Shown here: positions 1-10,990 of the stretch, in pieces
Numbering within the stretch: the first letter of the stretch is position 1
Layout: each line of letters begins with the position of its first letter
NCBI GenBank assembly: GCA_021292165.1
Contig: CM037878.1
Span: 237,675,546 to 237,739,545, forward strand
Length of the DNA stretch: 64,000 nucleotides
Reading direction: 5' to 3'
Source: Shinisaurus crocodilurus
Taxonomy: Eukaryota > Chordata > Lepidosauria > Squamata > Shinisauridae
Notes under the pieces: model-generated
The model's database searches: none
The model's input: only the letters and a program-made list of their open reading frames with translations
Told to the model about the DNA's origin: nothing
Position numbers and translations under genes: made by a program

Positions 1-287
1 CGGAAATAAGTAGCCACTGAATTCAGTGTAAGCAACATTTCAAGTAAATATGTTTGGGATGAGGATACAAGTCCAGGATTGTCCAAGTATTTTCAGATGT
101 TGAAATACTCAGAAGTTTTTCTCAGTGTAAAACTTCTATCTTCCATGAACTAAATGTTGGGTTTGCAAACATCATCCTGTCTTCTCTGCATCTGGTATGA
201 ATCTTCCTCAGATGCAGAAGAGGTGGAGCAGATTCTGCGGTCTGCATGAGAGAACAACTTAATATCTGCCAGTTCATTCCCAAATAA
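1..287. other. unannotated flank
   Basis: I see no coding motif or recognisable repeat in this stretch before the TG microsatellite. Confidence 0.5.
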
Positions 288-356
288 GTGTGTGTGTGTG
301 TGTGTGTGTGTATGTATATGTATGTGTGTGTGTGTGTGTGTGTGTGTGAGTGTGTG
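288..356. repeat. (TG)n/(CA)n microsatellite
   Basis: This is an alternating purine-pyrimidine tract of TG units broken by a short TATG/TATATG segment in the middle. Both strands stay open through it, giving false His/Thr-rich frames. It is an ordinary dinucleotide microsatellite and likely length-polymorphic. Confidence 0.95.
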
Positions 357-1841
357 ATTCTTCAAAGTGGGTATTTCCCTTAGTGTGCAAATAATTAACA
401 CAGAACCAGAAATGCTTTTCTTGCTCCCATGCCGTCATCAGAATGACATGAAATGTATTAGAACACTTAATATCCGTCATGCAATCTTTCTCCCAGCTGA
501 CCTCAACAAGCTGCGCCTCAGCCCAAGTGCTGGCATACACCTCATCGTAGCTGAAGGAATATCACCGAAAACAGCTTCCCTCATGTGAGTCACCCCTGTC
601 CCTTTGGGTGACTGCAAATACTCACCCTGTACTTCAGTGCCATCGTGTTACAAGTCTCCATACGTATCCGGGTTGCTATTTCTTATTTTAACTGAAGGAG
701 ACAAATCATTTAGTTGGGGGGGGGGGATTCTAAACCAGGAAGGTTTTAAAGCCTGCTCTTGGGACTATTTAAGGTTAAAAAGCAAAACGTAGTGTTTTAA
801 AAATATTTGCTGTGCTTACTTTTATATATCATAATAACTATAGCCCTATTCAGGCATTCCTAAACCAAGGAGACTAAACACGCGAAGAGAGGGAATGTGC
901 TGGGCCGGCCGCCCTCACCATTTTTTGTTGCTCTCTACTCATGGAAGGAGACTTTCTGAAGAGGGGAGCCTCCTGTGTCTATGGAGGCTTTCCATGCGAT
1001 CGAGAATGCTGATTTTCCAGCCAATTAGAAACCCCTTTCAACAACAGACCAGCTTATATGCCAAAGGCCTGCCTGAACAGAAACCTCTTAGCCTTCTAGC
1101 AGAAGGACAAAACAGTGTGGCAGGGGGGAACCTAGCCTCTATCAGAGGCTTAGGCCTTTGGACTTAGAACTTTGGAATGCATACTTAAAACTTAGACCAA
1201 TGTATGGAAATACTCAAGCATAGAACATGTGAGTTGTCCAGAGATATAGGCATTCCTGAGGAATAATCACATGTGTTCTGAAACATGTGAAAAGATGCCC
1301 TCCCTAAATGGAGATCCTGCTCAGAACATGACACACAGAGGTGTGGAGACTCACAATATAACAGTGCTGTCCCATGTGCTCAGTACCTTCTGAAAATATG
1401 GCCAGGTTGCAAAGACTTGCTATGAGAAGGCTAGTTTTGACAGCATCCCCGCACTCTATGTATGCTCATGCTCTCAATGTCCTTGCCAGAGTGAGGTTCA
1501 TGTTAGCTACTTTGTATTTTTTTACCTTCCCTTGGGGCTCAGCTGGCCAATGTGGCTTAATATCCAAATATCTGAGGGGACATTTTCTTCCTGAAATAAT
1601 TGTTGGCTCAACAGTGGTGTCCCCGTTCCTTAGGAACAGACTGTGCCGTTGGACTACTCCAGGATAAAGAGTCTGTGTATTTAAACTAGGAATGTCAGTC
1701 ATTGTCTTACAGTCCCAACTGAGTTTGAACATATCTTCACCTGAATTTAGGAGCAAAATATGGATCTCCTGTCCCGAGCACATACCCCTTTTGATACAAT
1801 ATATCATTCAGTGAAATATAGAAGATTCTGAATTTACCCTT
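357..1841. other. no recognisable gene or repeat
   Basis: This stretch holds an 11-base G run near 716-726 and scattered short open frames without domain motifs. I recognise no transposon end in it. It may contain diverged repeats that cannot be identified by eye. Confidence 0.45.
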
Positions 1842-1923
1842 AGAATCATAGAATCATAGAAAAGTACAGTTGGAACCTACAAGGCCATGGAGTCCAACCC
1901 CCTGCTCAATGCAGGAATCCAGG

Positions 1924-2462
1924 TCAAAGCATCCCTGACAGATGGCTGTCCAGCTGCACCTTGAATGCCTCCAGATTGGGAGAACCCACCACCTCCCTAG
2001 GTAGTTGGTTCCATTGTCTTATTGCTCTGACAGTCAGGAAAATTTTCGTGATGTTTAGGTGGAATCTAGGTTTCTGTAACTTGAGCCCATTATTCCGTGT
2101 CCTGCAAACTGGGATGATCGAGAAGAGATCCTGGCCCTCCTCTTTGTGACAACCCTTCAAGTACTGGAAGAGTGCGATCATATCTCCCCTCAGTCTCCTC
2201 TTCTGAAGGCTAAACATGCCCAGTTCTTTCAGTCTCTCCTCATAGGGCCTTGTTTCCAGTCCCTTTCCAGTCCAGTCATCCTTGTTGCCCTCCTCTGAAC
2301 CCTCTCCAGTTTGTCTACGTCCTTCTTAAAGTGTGGTGCCCAGAACTGGACGCAGTACTCAAGATGAGGCCTAACCAGTGCCGAATAAAGGGGAATTATC
2401 ACTTCACGTGATTTGGAAGCTATACTTCTATTAATGCAGCCCAATATAGCATTTGCCTTCAC
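1924..2462 (-). pseudogene. CR1 reverse transcriptase C-terminus, broken
   Basis: Two open minus-strand blocks show the CR1 RT C-terminus. The upstream block (2462-2229) has the region around [23 protein letters not shown] and [11 protein letters not shown]. The downstream block (2217-1924) has LRGDMIALFQYLKG and IRQWNQLPREVV. In CR1 ORF2 these regions are adjacent, so the stop and frame change between them near 2217-2229 is a break. The catalytic YADD region is absent because the copy is 5'-truncated. It cannot encode a functional enzyme. Confidence 0.82.
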
Positions 2463-2525
2463 TTCACTTCACGCAATTTGGAAGCTATACTTCTATTAAT
2501 GCAGCCCAATATAGCATTTGCCTTC
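2401..2525. repeat. 60-bp tandem duplication inside CR1
   Basis: Positions 2401-2460 and 2466-2525 are the same 60-bp sequence with two differences, separated by 5 bases. The duplication lies within the RT-coding part of the CR1 copy and so arose after or during insertion. Confidence 0.9.
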
Positions 2526-2583
2526 TTTGCAGCCACATCGCATTGCTGGCTCATATTCAGTTTGTGATCTACCACAATTCTTT

Positions 2584-3248
2584 GTGGTTAACCTTTGTGG
2601 TTAACTGTTCTGGGAAGTAAAATTTAGCCTTTCCCCCACCTCTCTTAAAAACTGTAAAATATAACTCTAATTTTTCTTTGCATTTCTCCCTGAAATAAAT
2701 GTTTTATGCAAATAAATCTCAGATTTATCTGAGACATATCACAGAACTACTCTCAGGAAATATTTGTTGATCATTAAAATTCGGTGACTGAGCAAATATG
2801 TCAGATGGTATCTTTGTTATTCACTCGGCCTTTTCCCAATCTGAAAGCTGTGAGTTTTCTGAAATGCCTCCAGAAAAGATTTCCAAACATAATGTGGTCC
2901 TGTTCTAAAATGGTGATGCAAACTGTAATGGGGGGGGGGGGGGAGAAATGACAGCACAACATGTTTACTTACATGTGAAAACAGCTCCACAGCTGCTTCC
3001 TGGGGGCAAGATATCCATTAAATGCTTTATCCATCAGACTTCTCTGGGTGAATCTACTCATTCAGTTGTTGTCTACTTGATAACATATGTCTGCCATCAT
3101 TAAATCTCGAGTATCCTGATGATCATGGCCTTTTGGTAGCAGTCCTCATTGGTCTTTGTGTGCCCCTAGTATCTGACATTGGGCAGAAACAGATGACCAC
3201 TTAAAATGTCTTGCATCTCAGTTCTAACCATGGCAAGAACAGATGGTG
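2584..3248. other. no recognisable gene or repeat
   Basis: The stretch is AT-rich with a 14-base G run at 2930-2943. No coding motif or transposon terminus is visible. Confidence 0.45.
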
Positions 3249-3587
3249 ACTGGGTTCATACAACATGATAACCCACACCCAAGGGTTGAGTGTGGGTTGT
3301 CATTGAATCATGGGTTATAGTTGAAACATGGGTTATTGTGTTGTCTGAACCCAGCCGAGATAACAAACCATGGTGAACAACCCACAGTTCATAACCCAAC
3401 AACAAACCATAGGTTATCTTTATGGGTTGTTCATGGTTAACAAGCCATGGCTTCTTAGTGCCTCTGGGTTCAGACAACACAATAACCAATGTTTAAACAA
3501 CAGCCCACAGTTCAATGACAACCCACAGTCAACCCATACTCAACCCTTGAGTGTAGTTTATTGTGTTGGCGTGTTGCCTGAACCCAG
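3249..3587. mobile_element. palindromic MITE, TIR CTGGGTTCA
   Basis: The left end begins CTGGGTTCATACAACATGAT and the right end is its imperfect reverse complement, finishing GCCTGAACCCAG. The arms (about 3249-3357 and 3465-3587) are inverted copies rich in AACCCA/TGGGTT, with a further pair of inverted motifs near 3365-3460. The structure is that of a nonautonomous DNA transposon, probably hAT-like. I could not find a convincing target duplication. Confidence 0.7.
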
Positions 3588-4872
3588 CCAGTGTGTAAAC
3601 TTCAGGCTTTTGGTGGTCTGAGCACTACTTTCCATGCTCTTGTAACCATGAGGAAATCTGTGGAATCAGGGGACTGTGGTAATATTGGTCTCATCACACT
3701 TGACCAGCTCTCCACTTGGTCAGGGCTGACATGATGCTACCACACCATTAGTAGTTATCTGTTTTTATCTTGTATGAGAAGCCAGCAACCAAATAATTGG
3801 CAGGGTTATTCAAATCAATATGTGGAATTCAGAGCCCACTTGCAGCTTTTTGACTCTTTATTGCCTAATTGGGGTTAGGGTTGCCATATTATCTGGTTGG
3901 CCACATTTTACCTGGATTCTAGCCATGCCACCATCAGAAGGCCCAGATTCCCAATTTTCATTAAAATAAAACCCCAACATCTCTAGCCCTTCTAGAACTA
4001 GAGATAGGAGACAAAATATGCATGTACTGTTTTTCCCAATTGTTTTGTGAGAAATGAGCCTGCTACCTCCTTTCAGTGTTTTAGCCAATGAGTGAAGTCA
4101 CTAGGGAAGCAGCACCAGCAGCCACAGATATTTTTAAAAAGTATAGAGTGACATACCTATTTGCTGGAGAAGGGACTTCCAGGTTCATTTTAAATCCACT
4201 TTTTCTGTTTTGCCTGATGGAGAATTGTATGCTGCCCCTAGAAATCAATTGAGAAATTCAGAATTTTAGTGCAGCCATGATGTGACATAGTATCACCATG
4301 ACGTCTCATTCCAGGTGTGTTGTTGGCTGCCATGGTTACTTCCCAAACAATGTACCTAGAATGACACTATTAGTCACTGTGCCATTAGATAGCACTATTC
4401 AGGTGAGGCATTGTGGGAAGGGTGAACAAACAATGTTTGCGTTCATCCAGATTCTCTGAATATCAGCTTGATGTTCATCTCTCCTCAATTTCCATGAGCA
4501 TTTGTGATCTCCATTCAATTTGCATGACAAGGAAAATTATGCAAATCGAATGAGATCAAATGGGGAAATTGTGCAAAAATGTTGCATATCTTTCAAAGTT
4601 GTGCAACTTTCCCCCTAGTCTAAAGCATAAAATTCCCTTAAAAAAAAAAAAAAAAAGGAGTAGTTTCAAACTACTTGTTCATTAAAAAATGTACATTTTT
4701 TTGAGAATGAGCACGTGTTTGAGAATTTGTGGACATTTTTGGCAAATGTGTTCTCCCGCTCACATCAACATTCAGGGTTGTGAACGGGGAATGTTTGAGT
4801 GTTTTGCAGACACAAATGATATTTTCGTCCATCCATCCCTAAACCAGGCTGGAGGAGCACTGTTGCAGCAAA
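3588..4872. other. no gene; possible diverged repeats
   Basis: The stretch includes an A-run at 4640-4656. Around 4440-4800 the AT-rich text resembles the interspersed family seen at 17.7-18.2 kb and 36.0-36.3 kb (recurrent GCACATTTTT-like motifs), but the match is weak. No coding motif is present. Confidence 0.4.
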
Positions 4873-4995
4873 GAAGAAGAAGAAGAAGAAGAAGAAGAAG
4901 AAGAAGAAGAAGAAGAAGAAGAAGAAGAAGAAGAAGAAGAAAAGAAGAAGAAGAAGAAGAAGAAGAAGAAGAAGAAGAAGAAGAAGAAGAAGAAG
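4873..4995. repeat. (GAA)n/(TTC)n triplet microsatellite
   Basis: About 41 GAA units run with one clear interruption (AAAAG near 4940). The array makes open frames on both strands (poly-Arg, poly-Glu, poly-Leu, poly-Phe, poly-Ser), which are artefacts of the repeat. A polypurine-polypyrimidine tract of this length can form triplex DNA in principle. Confidence 0.95.
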
Positions 4996-5440
4996 GCTTT
5001 TGAAAAGTGAAGAAAAAGGGGGAAAACCTGCTGCTCTCTTTCTTGTAAAGCTGTTACTCCAAAATTTGTATAATTTTGTGAAAATTGCACCCCCTTTCAT
5101 GGCCTAAAATGGGCCTATGAAGGTGGGAGGGTGTTTTCAGAACACCACTAAATAAAACATTAAGTTGGACTCCTTTTGCCATTGATTACTGGTTCCCTTC
5201 AGAAACATTCCCCACTATTGTAGCCCACTGATGTCAGGAATTATCGTGAGCTGCGAACTGTTAGGCTCAAAGAGCTTTCAATTAGTCCTGTGCAACTCAT
5301 GAAAAGCATATCAATTTACCAGTCTTTCTGCACTGCAATGGATGATCCATTGATAGTTGCCATATAAGTCCCTTAAACCCCTCAACCTGCCCCATTCATG
5401 CAACATCCCTACGTAAGAGCATCAGATCCAAGTGATAGGG
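4996..5440. other. no recognisable gene or repeat
   Basis: No coding motif or repeat terminus is visible between the GAA array and the short MITE that follows. Confidence 0.45.
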
Positions 5441-5520
5441 GCTGCAATCCTATACACACTTACTTGGGAGTATGCCCCATGGGACTTATGTCTGAATAGA
5501 CAAGCACAGGATTGGACTGT
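5441..5520. repeat. short palindromic interspersed repeat, family A
   Basis: The sequence has the family's layout: GCAATCCTATACACACTTACTT at one end, GGGACTTATGTCTGAATAGACA in the middle and AGGATTGGA at the other, with inverted-repeat relation between ends. Related copies lie at 11.7, 14.8, 18.4, 40.0 and 52.7 kb. It is probably a small nonautonomous DNA element. Confidence 0.6.
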
Positions 5521-7241
5521 TAAAATCTTCACGCAGGAGGCTGTTGTTTTCAAACAATGCAACAGGTGTCCAGATACTGGGACCTTCTCCTCCTGAACCT
5601 GGGGTGCAAGTTGCTTCAGACAGTAGGGTTTGCATCAGCAAACAATTTTGAGACAGAGTAGCAAATGCCTTCCTCTATGAGAGAATTATTTCTGGGTTTC
5701 CAACATAGAATAGATGAATGTTATGTGCAAAACACTATCCAGCTGGCATAAAAATTAATCTTCGCACCCAGGAAAATGCAATTTAAAGACAGCCTTATGA
5801 AGACAATATCCAATGGGATTCTCCAAGCTCCCCCCCCTTTCTTTGCAAAGGCTCGGAATCCAATATGGGGTGGGGGGAATGTATCGTTTTCCTGTAGGCG
5901 GCCAGGCTGCTTCGAAAAAAGTAAACAAAGAATATTTCTTACTGATGGGGTCATTTGCAGTTTTCTGTAGGCTGAGAAGTGGATTGCAGGCCTGTGAAAC
6001 TGCAGTAGACTTTTGTTCCTCCTTCCCCACCCCCAGCCCGGCAAACACACTTGGCTTGACAAAATGCCACCAGAACATGCTTGAAAACAGTGAGCTCATT
6101 GTGAAGGCTCAAGCCTCAGCCGAGTTGGATGACTGAGAAGCACAACATGCTCAACAGATGTAAAAAAAAAAAAAAAAAAGACAAGAAGGGGGAAGAATAT
6201 AATTCATGACTTGCTCAAGTGCGGAATGAGCTTCCACGGCCAGTTTTGAAGCCACAGCAAGAGGTGTAAAATATCTAGCGATTTCCTATATGACTGCACC
6301 AGCTATTCCAGACATATGGTTCGTTAGTCTGGGCCACCAGGATTCATTTCCCCTGCTCTGCAGTTTACTTAGAGTAAGATATTTTAATGAGAGCATGGAG
6401 ACTCCATTCACAATTTCAAGGCACATTCAAATGAAGACTTTTGAATTATGGCATGCCTGTAGGTCTTGCACGTCAGCAGGAAGGCCAGCCAAGCTGTGGA
6501 TGGATCAGACTGCATCCAGTTCATGTCACTTTCACATGCATTCATAAGTAGGTTGATTCTGTCTTTCTTTGTTTTCAAGAAATCTGCGCAAAATTATCAT
6601 TTTTGAAAAGTATTTGCAAAGTAGTCTGAGAACTGCCTTTTAATGAATTTGAAGCTGCTCCAAGTGGCTAGAAAGCCTGGCCGCTGGCAACACTTCTGTC
6701 ACATGTGATTAAAACAGGTGTGCAAATGCCATGCTCTCCCTCCCAGGGACATTGCACAAGAAACAAGAAGGCTGCTCCAATGGATGCATATAATGTCATG
6801 GGGAGGGATGACACATCATCACATCCTGTTGCTACCAGGGGCATTAGGAGCCCCATTTTCAGCATGTGCAGCTGCCGCCATGTTTTCTAGCTGCTTGGAG
6901 AGGCTATTATCTCTTTTAAAAAGAAGGTGCTTTTTGAAGGCATCCCTCGGACCACCTCATAAAACTCGTTGTGGTGCAGATTCCAAATAACTATGTTCTT
7001 ATCTGCATATTGGTCCTGTAGGTGTGGATCAGGTGAGTTTTCTGAGAATATGGACCCAACAAATTCTTCAAGTATCCCTAGGCCAAGCTAGCTAGGTTTT
7101 GGGAGCTCAGTCTCCACCATACCTAGGAGAAACTGAAATTTCCACAGGCTGTAAGACCATTAACTCCATTCAGAAATCTGATAGTTCAAAGAGCAACAAC
7201 AGCAGTATGATCTTCTGAATTTGGGAAGGAACTTTTCTGCA
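5521..7241. other. no recognisable gene
   Basis: This stretch has an 18-base A run at 6162-6179. The longest open frames (5721-6136, both strands) overlap one another and carry no domain motif, so I do not call them genes. Confidence 0.45.
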
Positions 7242-7318
7242 TTACAGTTGCTACTTATTCTTTACAGTTGCTTTCTTCTTTACAGTTTCCTTTCTTCTTT
7301 ACAGTTGCTGCTTATTCT
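7242..7318. repeat. short minisatellite, 4 units of 18-20 bp
   Basis: Four head-to-tail units begin TTACAGTTGCT or TTACAGTTTCC at 7242, 7262, 7280 and 7299, each ending in TTCT. Units differ by a few bases and by one or two bases in length. Confidence 0.85.
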
Positions 7319-8021
7319 TATAAATATAGGTCTTGGGGATATACCGTTGCAGAACCTGTATGATACAAACCCCAGATATGCAGTGCATCTCCCCCCCCCC
7401 TTTGTTCTTGCTTACTGCTACCTGAATGGGGAAGAAAAGCCACATGGAGGCATTTTGCACCATTCCATCTAGGACTTTGGAGGAGAGAGTAGGGCTAGCA
7501 CTTCTATGTTAGATGGGAAGGAATTAAGCACTGATGACTCACAGCACAGCAGTATTGGTGAAGATGGCCAAGCAATATAGATAAGTTATGTGGGAGGTAA
7601 GGAGAAGGCTGAATATGTGCAGTGTTATGAATATTTCAGAGTAGCAATAGAAATAAAAACAACAACAACAATTCCAGCATTCCTTTTTGAATTTATAGCA
7701 TTTATCTTCAGTATGGGAGGTCAAATTGTATATTACTTTCCTGTTTCAGTGTAGTGCCAAGAACACAGAAAACAAACACAATCTCTGCAGATAGATGCTT
7801 CTCAATATCCAATCATTTTGTATTCACATAAGGGGTCTTCAAATGACTTTTATTGCCCCACCTGCTGAGTGAACAAATAAGGGGTAGTGGAATCATGCCC
7901 ACTAGCCACACCTTCTAGTGCTGGCACACTTGCTGGCGACTTCCCCAGAGACTATGCGTTGGGCCCCTTTTTCGCTAACAGCAAATGAACAGCTGCCAGT
8001 GGGGTTATGGTCAGTAGACAT
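7319..8021. other. no recognisable gene or repeat
   Basis: The stretch contains a short AAC-type run near 7660. No domain motif or transposon end was recognised. Confidence 0.4.
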
Positions 8022-8337
8022 CAGGGTCAACATTAAGTGTAGGCATGGCTTGTCGAGGGCCCACACCCCAGCAGGGGCCCACTGACGAGAGCCCCCTGGA
8101 GTTGCTCTGCTGCCCACTCTGGCCTAGATAACAGTGGTGGTGGTGGTGGTCAGGAGGAACAGTAGATGCTCCCTGGGTCTTTGCCTGTCAAGCAAGTGAG
8201 TGATAGCGATTATGAGAAAGAGGATCAGGACCAATAGCAGCTGGTGACAATGGTGGCAGAAAGGTAGAAGCACTGAGAGAGAGGGCCCATTGTGAGTGTC
8301 TTGCCCAAGGGCCCTCAAAAATCTGGAACCATCAGCG
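8022..8337. mobile_element. hAT-type MITE, family B
   Basis: The element begins CAGGGTCAACATTAAGTG, contains GGCATGG, GAGGGCCCA and CCAAGGGCCCTCAAAAA, and ends near 8337. It is flanked by GTAGACAT (8014-8021) and GCAGACAT (8338-8345), a 7/8 match consistent with an 8-bp hAT target duplication. Strongly similar copies lie at 13.4-13.7 kb and, inverted, at 35.7 kb; a partial copy lies at 22.1 kb. Confidence 0.7.
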
Positions 8338-8688
8338 GCAGACATGATACCACTTCACTGAATGCATGGGTGGGGGGGGGCACAATGGATTCCTTTCAAC
8401 TCCAATCCACCACATAATTAGCCTACTTAAACCCCATCAGCCACCCCTCATATAAACAATGTAATGGGCTTATGAACTATGTAAGCCAATGTCACAAAAC
8501 CCTTTGTTATGGTGGTTAAAGAATATATGGAACAAATGCTCTTTAAAATATACTGCTAATTTTGGAATATAATCTTTAATATATCCAAGGGTGGGGGCCT
8601 TTGAATGTTGCTATGAATCCTGTCCTCTTCAGCTGAAATCTGTTTGTGTTCCTCCCCCCCCCCCGAAACCAAAATCTGAAATGGTATA
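8338..8688. other. no recognisable gene or repeat
   Basis: The stretch has C- and G-runs (around 8371 and 8653) but no coding motif. Confidence 0.4.
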
Positions 8689-8923
8689 TCTGTATTTATT
8701 TATTTATATATTATATTATATTTATATCCCACCTTTCCTCCAAGGAGCTCAAGATGGCATATATGATTTCCAGCCCCTTTTATCCTCACAACAACTCTGA
8801 GGGGTAGGTTAGTCTGAGAGGTGGTGACTGCCTTAACATCAGTCAGTGAGCTTCATGGCTGAGTGGGTATTTGAACCTGGGCTTTCCAGGTCCTAGTCCA
8901 ACACTCTAACCATTATAACACCT
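8689..8923 (-). mobile_element. tRNA-derived SINE with L2-like tail
   Basis: Read on the minus strand it begins with a tRNA-like head (GGTGTTATAATGGTTAGAG, A-box-like), then a B-box-like GGTTCAAATACCC, then a conserved body (CACTCAGCCATGAAGCTCAC, CTCAGA, TGTTGTGAGGATAAAA), and ends GGTGGGATATAAATATAATA with an AT-rich tail. The layout equals the better copy at 18.8-19.0 kb. Confidence 0.8.
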
Positions 8924-8929
8924 CGGACC

Positions 8930-10030
8930 CTCGGCCACTCACTTGTGGGGTGCTGCAGGGTTCCATCCTCTCCCCAATGTTATTTAACATCTACCTAAAG
9001 CCGCTGGGAGCTATCATCAGGAGGTTTGGGGTGTGCTGTCATCAATATGCAGATGACATGCAGCTTTACCTCTCCTTCAAGTCCTCACCAAGGTTGGCTG
9101 TTGAGACCCTGTCCAAGTGCCTGGAGTCAGTGGGTGGCTGGATGGGAAGGAACATACTGAGGCTGAACCCCGACAAGACCGAGGTACTTCTGGTGGGAGA
9201 CAAGGGAAGGTTAGGGGATGTTGACCTGGTGCTGAATGGGGTACATCTACCCCTGAAAGACCAGGTCCGCAGCTTGGGAGTCATTCTAGACTCCCAGCTA
9301 TCCATGGAGGCTCAAGTGTCAGCTGTGAGCCAGGCAGCGCTGTATCAACTCCATCTGATATGGCAGCTGTGCCCCTACCTTCCTAATCATCTGGTCCCAT
9401 CGGTGGTTCATGCCTTGGTCTCCTCTCGCCTAGACTACTGTAATGCGCTCTACGTGAGGTTACCCTGGAAGATGGTTCGGAAGCTACAGCAGGTACAGAA
9501 CACGGCGGCTCACCTGGTTAAAGGCAGCTGCTGGCGAGATCACATCACACCAGTACTCAAGGAGTTGCACTGGCTACCAGTTGCTTGCCGGGCCAAATTC
9601 AAGGTGTTGGTTTTGACCTTTAAAACCCTATGTGGCTCCGGTCCAGCTTATCTCAAGGAGCACCTCCAGCAACATTAAGTAGTAGGCCGCTCAACAAGGT
9701 CTGCCACAGACGGCCTTCTCCTTGTCCTATCAGCCAGAGCAGCCAGGCTGGTGGGGACTAGGAAGAGGGCCTTTTCTGTGGCAGCCCCCAAGTTATGGAA
9801 CTCCCTCCCCAGTGACCTTCGCCATGCCTCCTCCTTGATGAGTTTCTGCCGGGCTTTAAAAACATGGCTATTCAGGTGGGAATATGGGGTGGGTTAGGAT
9901 TTTTTTTTTAAAAAAAGACCTCTTATATTGTTTTAATTGTGTTTTAATTGTGTTTTATCTGGATTGTACATCGCCCAGGGTGGCCGGGTGGCCAGCCAGA
10001 TGGGCGATTTAAAAATATAGTAAATAAATA
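8930..10030 (+). mobile_element. L2-clade LINE, 5'-truncated
   Basis: It enters in the middle of the reverse transcriptase and runs through the RT C-terminus to a 3' UTR ending GGGCGATTTAAAAATATAG followed by a TAAATAAATA tail. It directly abuts the SINE on its left. The coding part is described separately. Confidence 0.85.
8944..9897 (+). pseudogene. L2 reverse transcriptase fragment with in-frame stop
   Basis: The frame opens at the RT motif GVLQGSILSPMLFNIYLKPL and includes the catalytic core QYADDMQLYL, followed by LRLNPDKTEVLLVG, VRSLGVILDSQLSM, SRLDYCNALY and LHWLPVACRAKFKVL. A TAA at 9676-9678 interrupts the frame, but it stays in phase to about 9897 (RAFSVAAPKLWNSLPSDLR, ALKTWLFRW). 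The endonuclease and the N-terminal RT are missing by 5' truncation. It is a dead fragment of the same clade as the larger copy at 25.1-28.9 kb. Confidence 0.88.
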
Positions 10031-10097
10031 TGTTTGAATGCTCCCTATCTATAAAAAAGAGAAGCCTTTTCAGTCAATTAAAAGCTAGCACATAATT

Positions 10098-10275
10098 AGC
10101 ATAAGAATGTAAGAAGGTCAAAGGATGAGACCAAAGGCCTATCTAGTAGTCCAGCATTCTGTTCCCACACAGTGGCCAATGAGCTGCCTGTGGGAAACCC
10201 TCAAGCAGGACATGAGTGTGATAGCACCATCCTGCTCATGTTCCCCAGTGACTGGTATTGAGAAGCTTTCTAGCC
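10098..10275 (-). mobile_element. CR1-like LINE 3' end fragment
   Basis: The plus strand reads like the reverse complement of a CR1-type 3' UTR (CCTATCTAGTAGTCCAGCAT, ACAGTGGCCAATGAGCTGCC, AAGCAGGACATGAGTG). The same text recurs at 13.75-13.90 kb and, in the opposite orientation, at 30.5-30.68 kb. Confidence 0.75.
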
Positions 10276-10384
10276 TAGACTTCTCCCTGGTGTGTTCCTT
10301 TTCTACCTAGATAGAGAGTGGAAGTACTTGTGGAAGTAATTCAGTGTTTGGTTTGGTTTTATTTTTTAATTTAAACCTTTCTTA

Positions 10385-10990
10385 TCCACATATTGCAGAA
10401 AGACATTACATTAGAATTTCTAGTACTGATGTAAATGTATTTCCTTTATCAACTACATTTATGAGTTTGTCCATTTCAGTCATTTCTAAGATGTTGATCA
10501 ACCAGTCCCTTGTTGGTGGTAATAATGCCACTTTCTATTACCTTCCAAATACTATTTTCACTGCTACCAGAAAGTTTAATTGTAGCACTTTAGTCTGATT
10601 CGACACATGCTCATCTCCCAAAAGGAGGCAACTATTGGGCACTGCCAAAACATATGGGTTAAAGAAGCATGAGTTGTATTACGCCTCCAACGGTTAGACG
10701 ACTTAGCCAAGCCCTTGTTGAACGTTGTGGGAACAGAAGTTTTTGCGGAATAAGACATAGCCTAAGAGCCATTGACATTTCCGAGATGGATGCTACTGTA
10801 GCAATCCACTGATTGGGCAAGATAAGGCAGTCTAATTCTCTATTCCATTCCTGCTTTTCTTGCAAGTACATTACCAAAAGGAGGGGAAGCGTGCAATACA
10901 TCAGGGGTGGGGATAGAGACGGGTGAGAATTTTGTTTCCATATATTTTTAAATAAGAATTTACCAAAATCCCCAAGGTCTCCATCTTCGG
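10385..10990 (-). pseudogene. L1-clade ORF2 C-terminal remnant
   Basis: The minus strand shows a broken L1 ORF2 C-terminus in several frames: NRELDCLILPNQWIATVASI, then SNRWRRNTTHA, then LTHMFWQCPIVASFWE. The last matches the L1 pattern CWRC...HMFW.CP...FW, with the zinc-binding cysteines partly lost. The plus-strand text from 10385 to 10570 would be 3' UTR. A second fragment covering the same part lies at 37.54-37.99 kb in the same orientation. Confidence 0.7.

Larger units (their letters stand above)
1842..2583 (-). mobile_element. CR1-clade LINE, 5'-truncated 3' end
   Basis: On the minus strand this segment runs from the C-terminal part of a CR1 reverse transcriptase into the 3' terminus. 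The terminus shows the short tandem 8-mer typical of CR1 (ATTCTATG repeated, read as ATCATAGA on the plus strand at 1846-1861). The 5' side stops near 2583, as expected for a 5'-truncated LINE insertion. It carries a 60-bp internal duplication at 2401-2525. Confidence 0.85.

Noticed and set aside
4689..5100. Open frames encoding poly-Arg/Glu and poly-Leu/Phe/Ser on both strands
   Set aside because: They are created by the GAA/TTC array and have no non-repetitive domain.
5721..6136. Four overlapping frames of 64-114 codons
   Set aside because: Mutually overlapping on both strands without domain motifs.
8022..8345. Family B element as a captured exon
   Set aside because: The repeat recurs at several places with transposon-like ends and has no open frame shared between copies.
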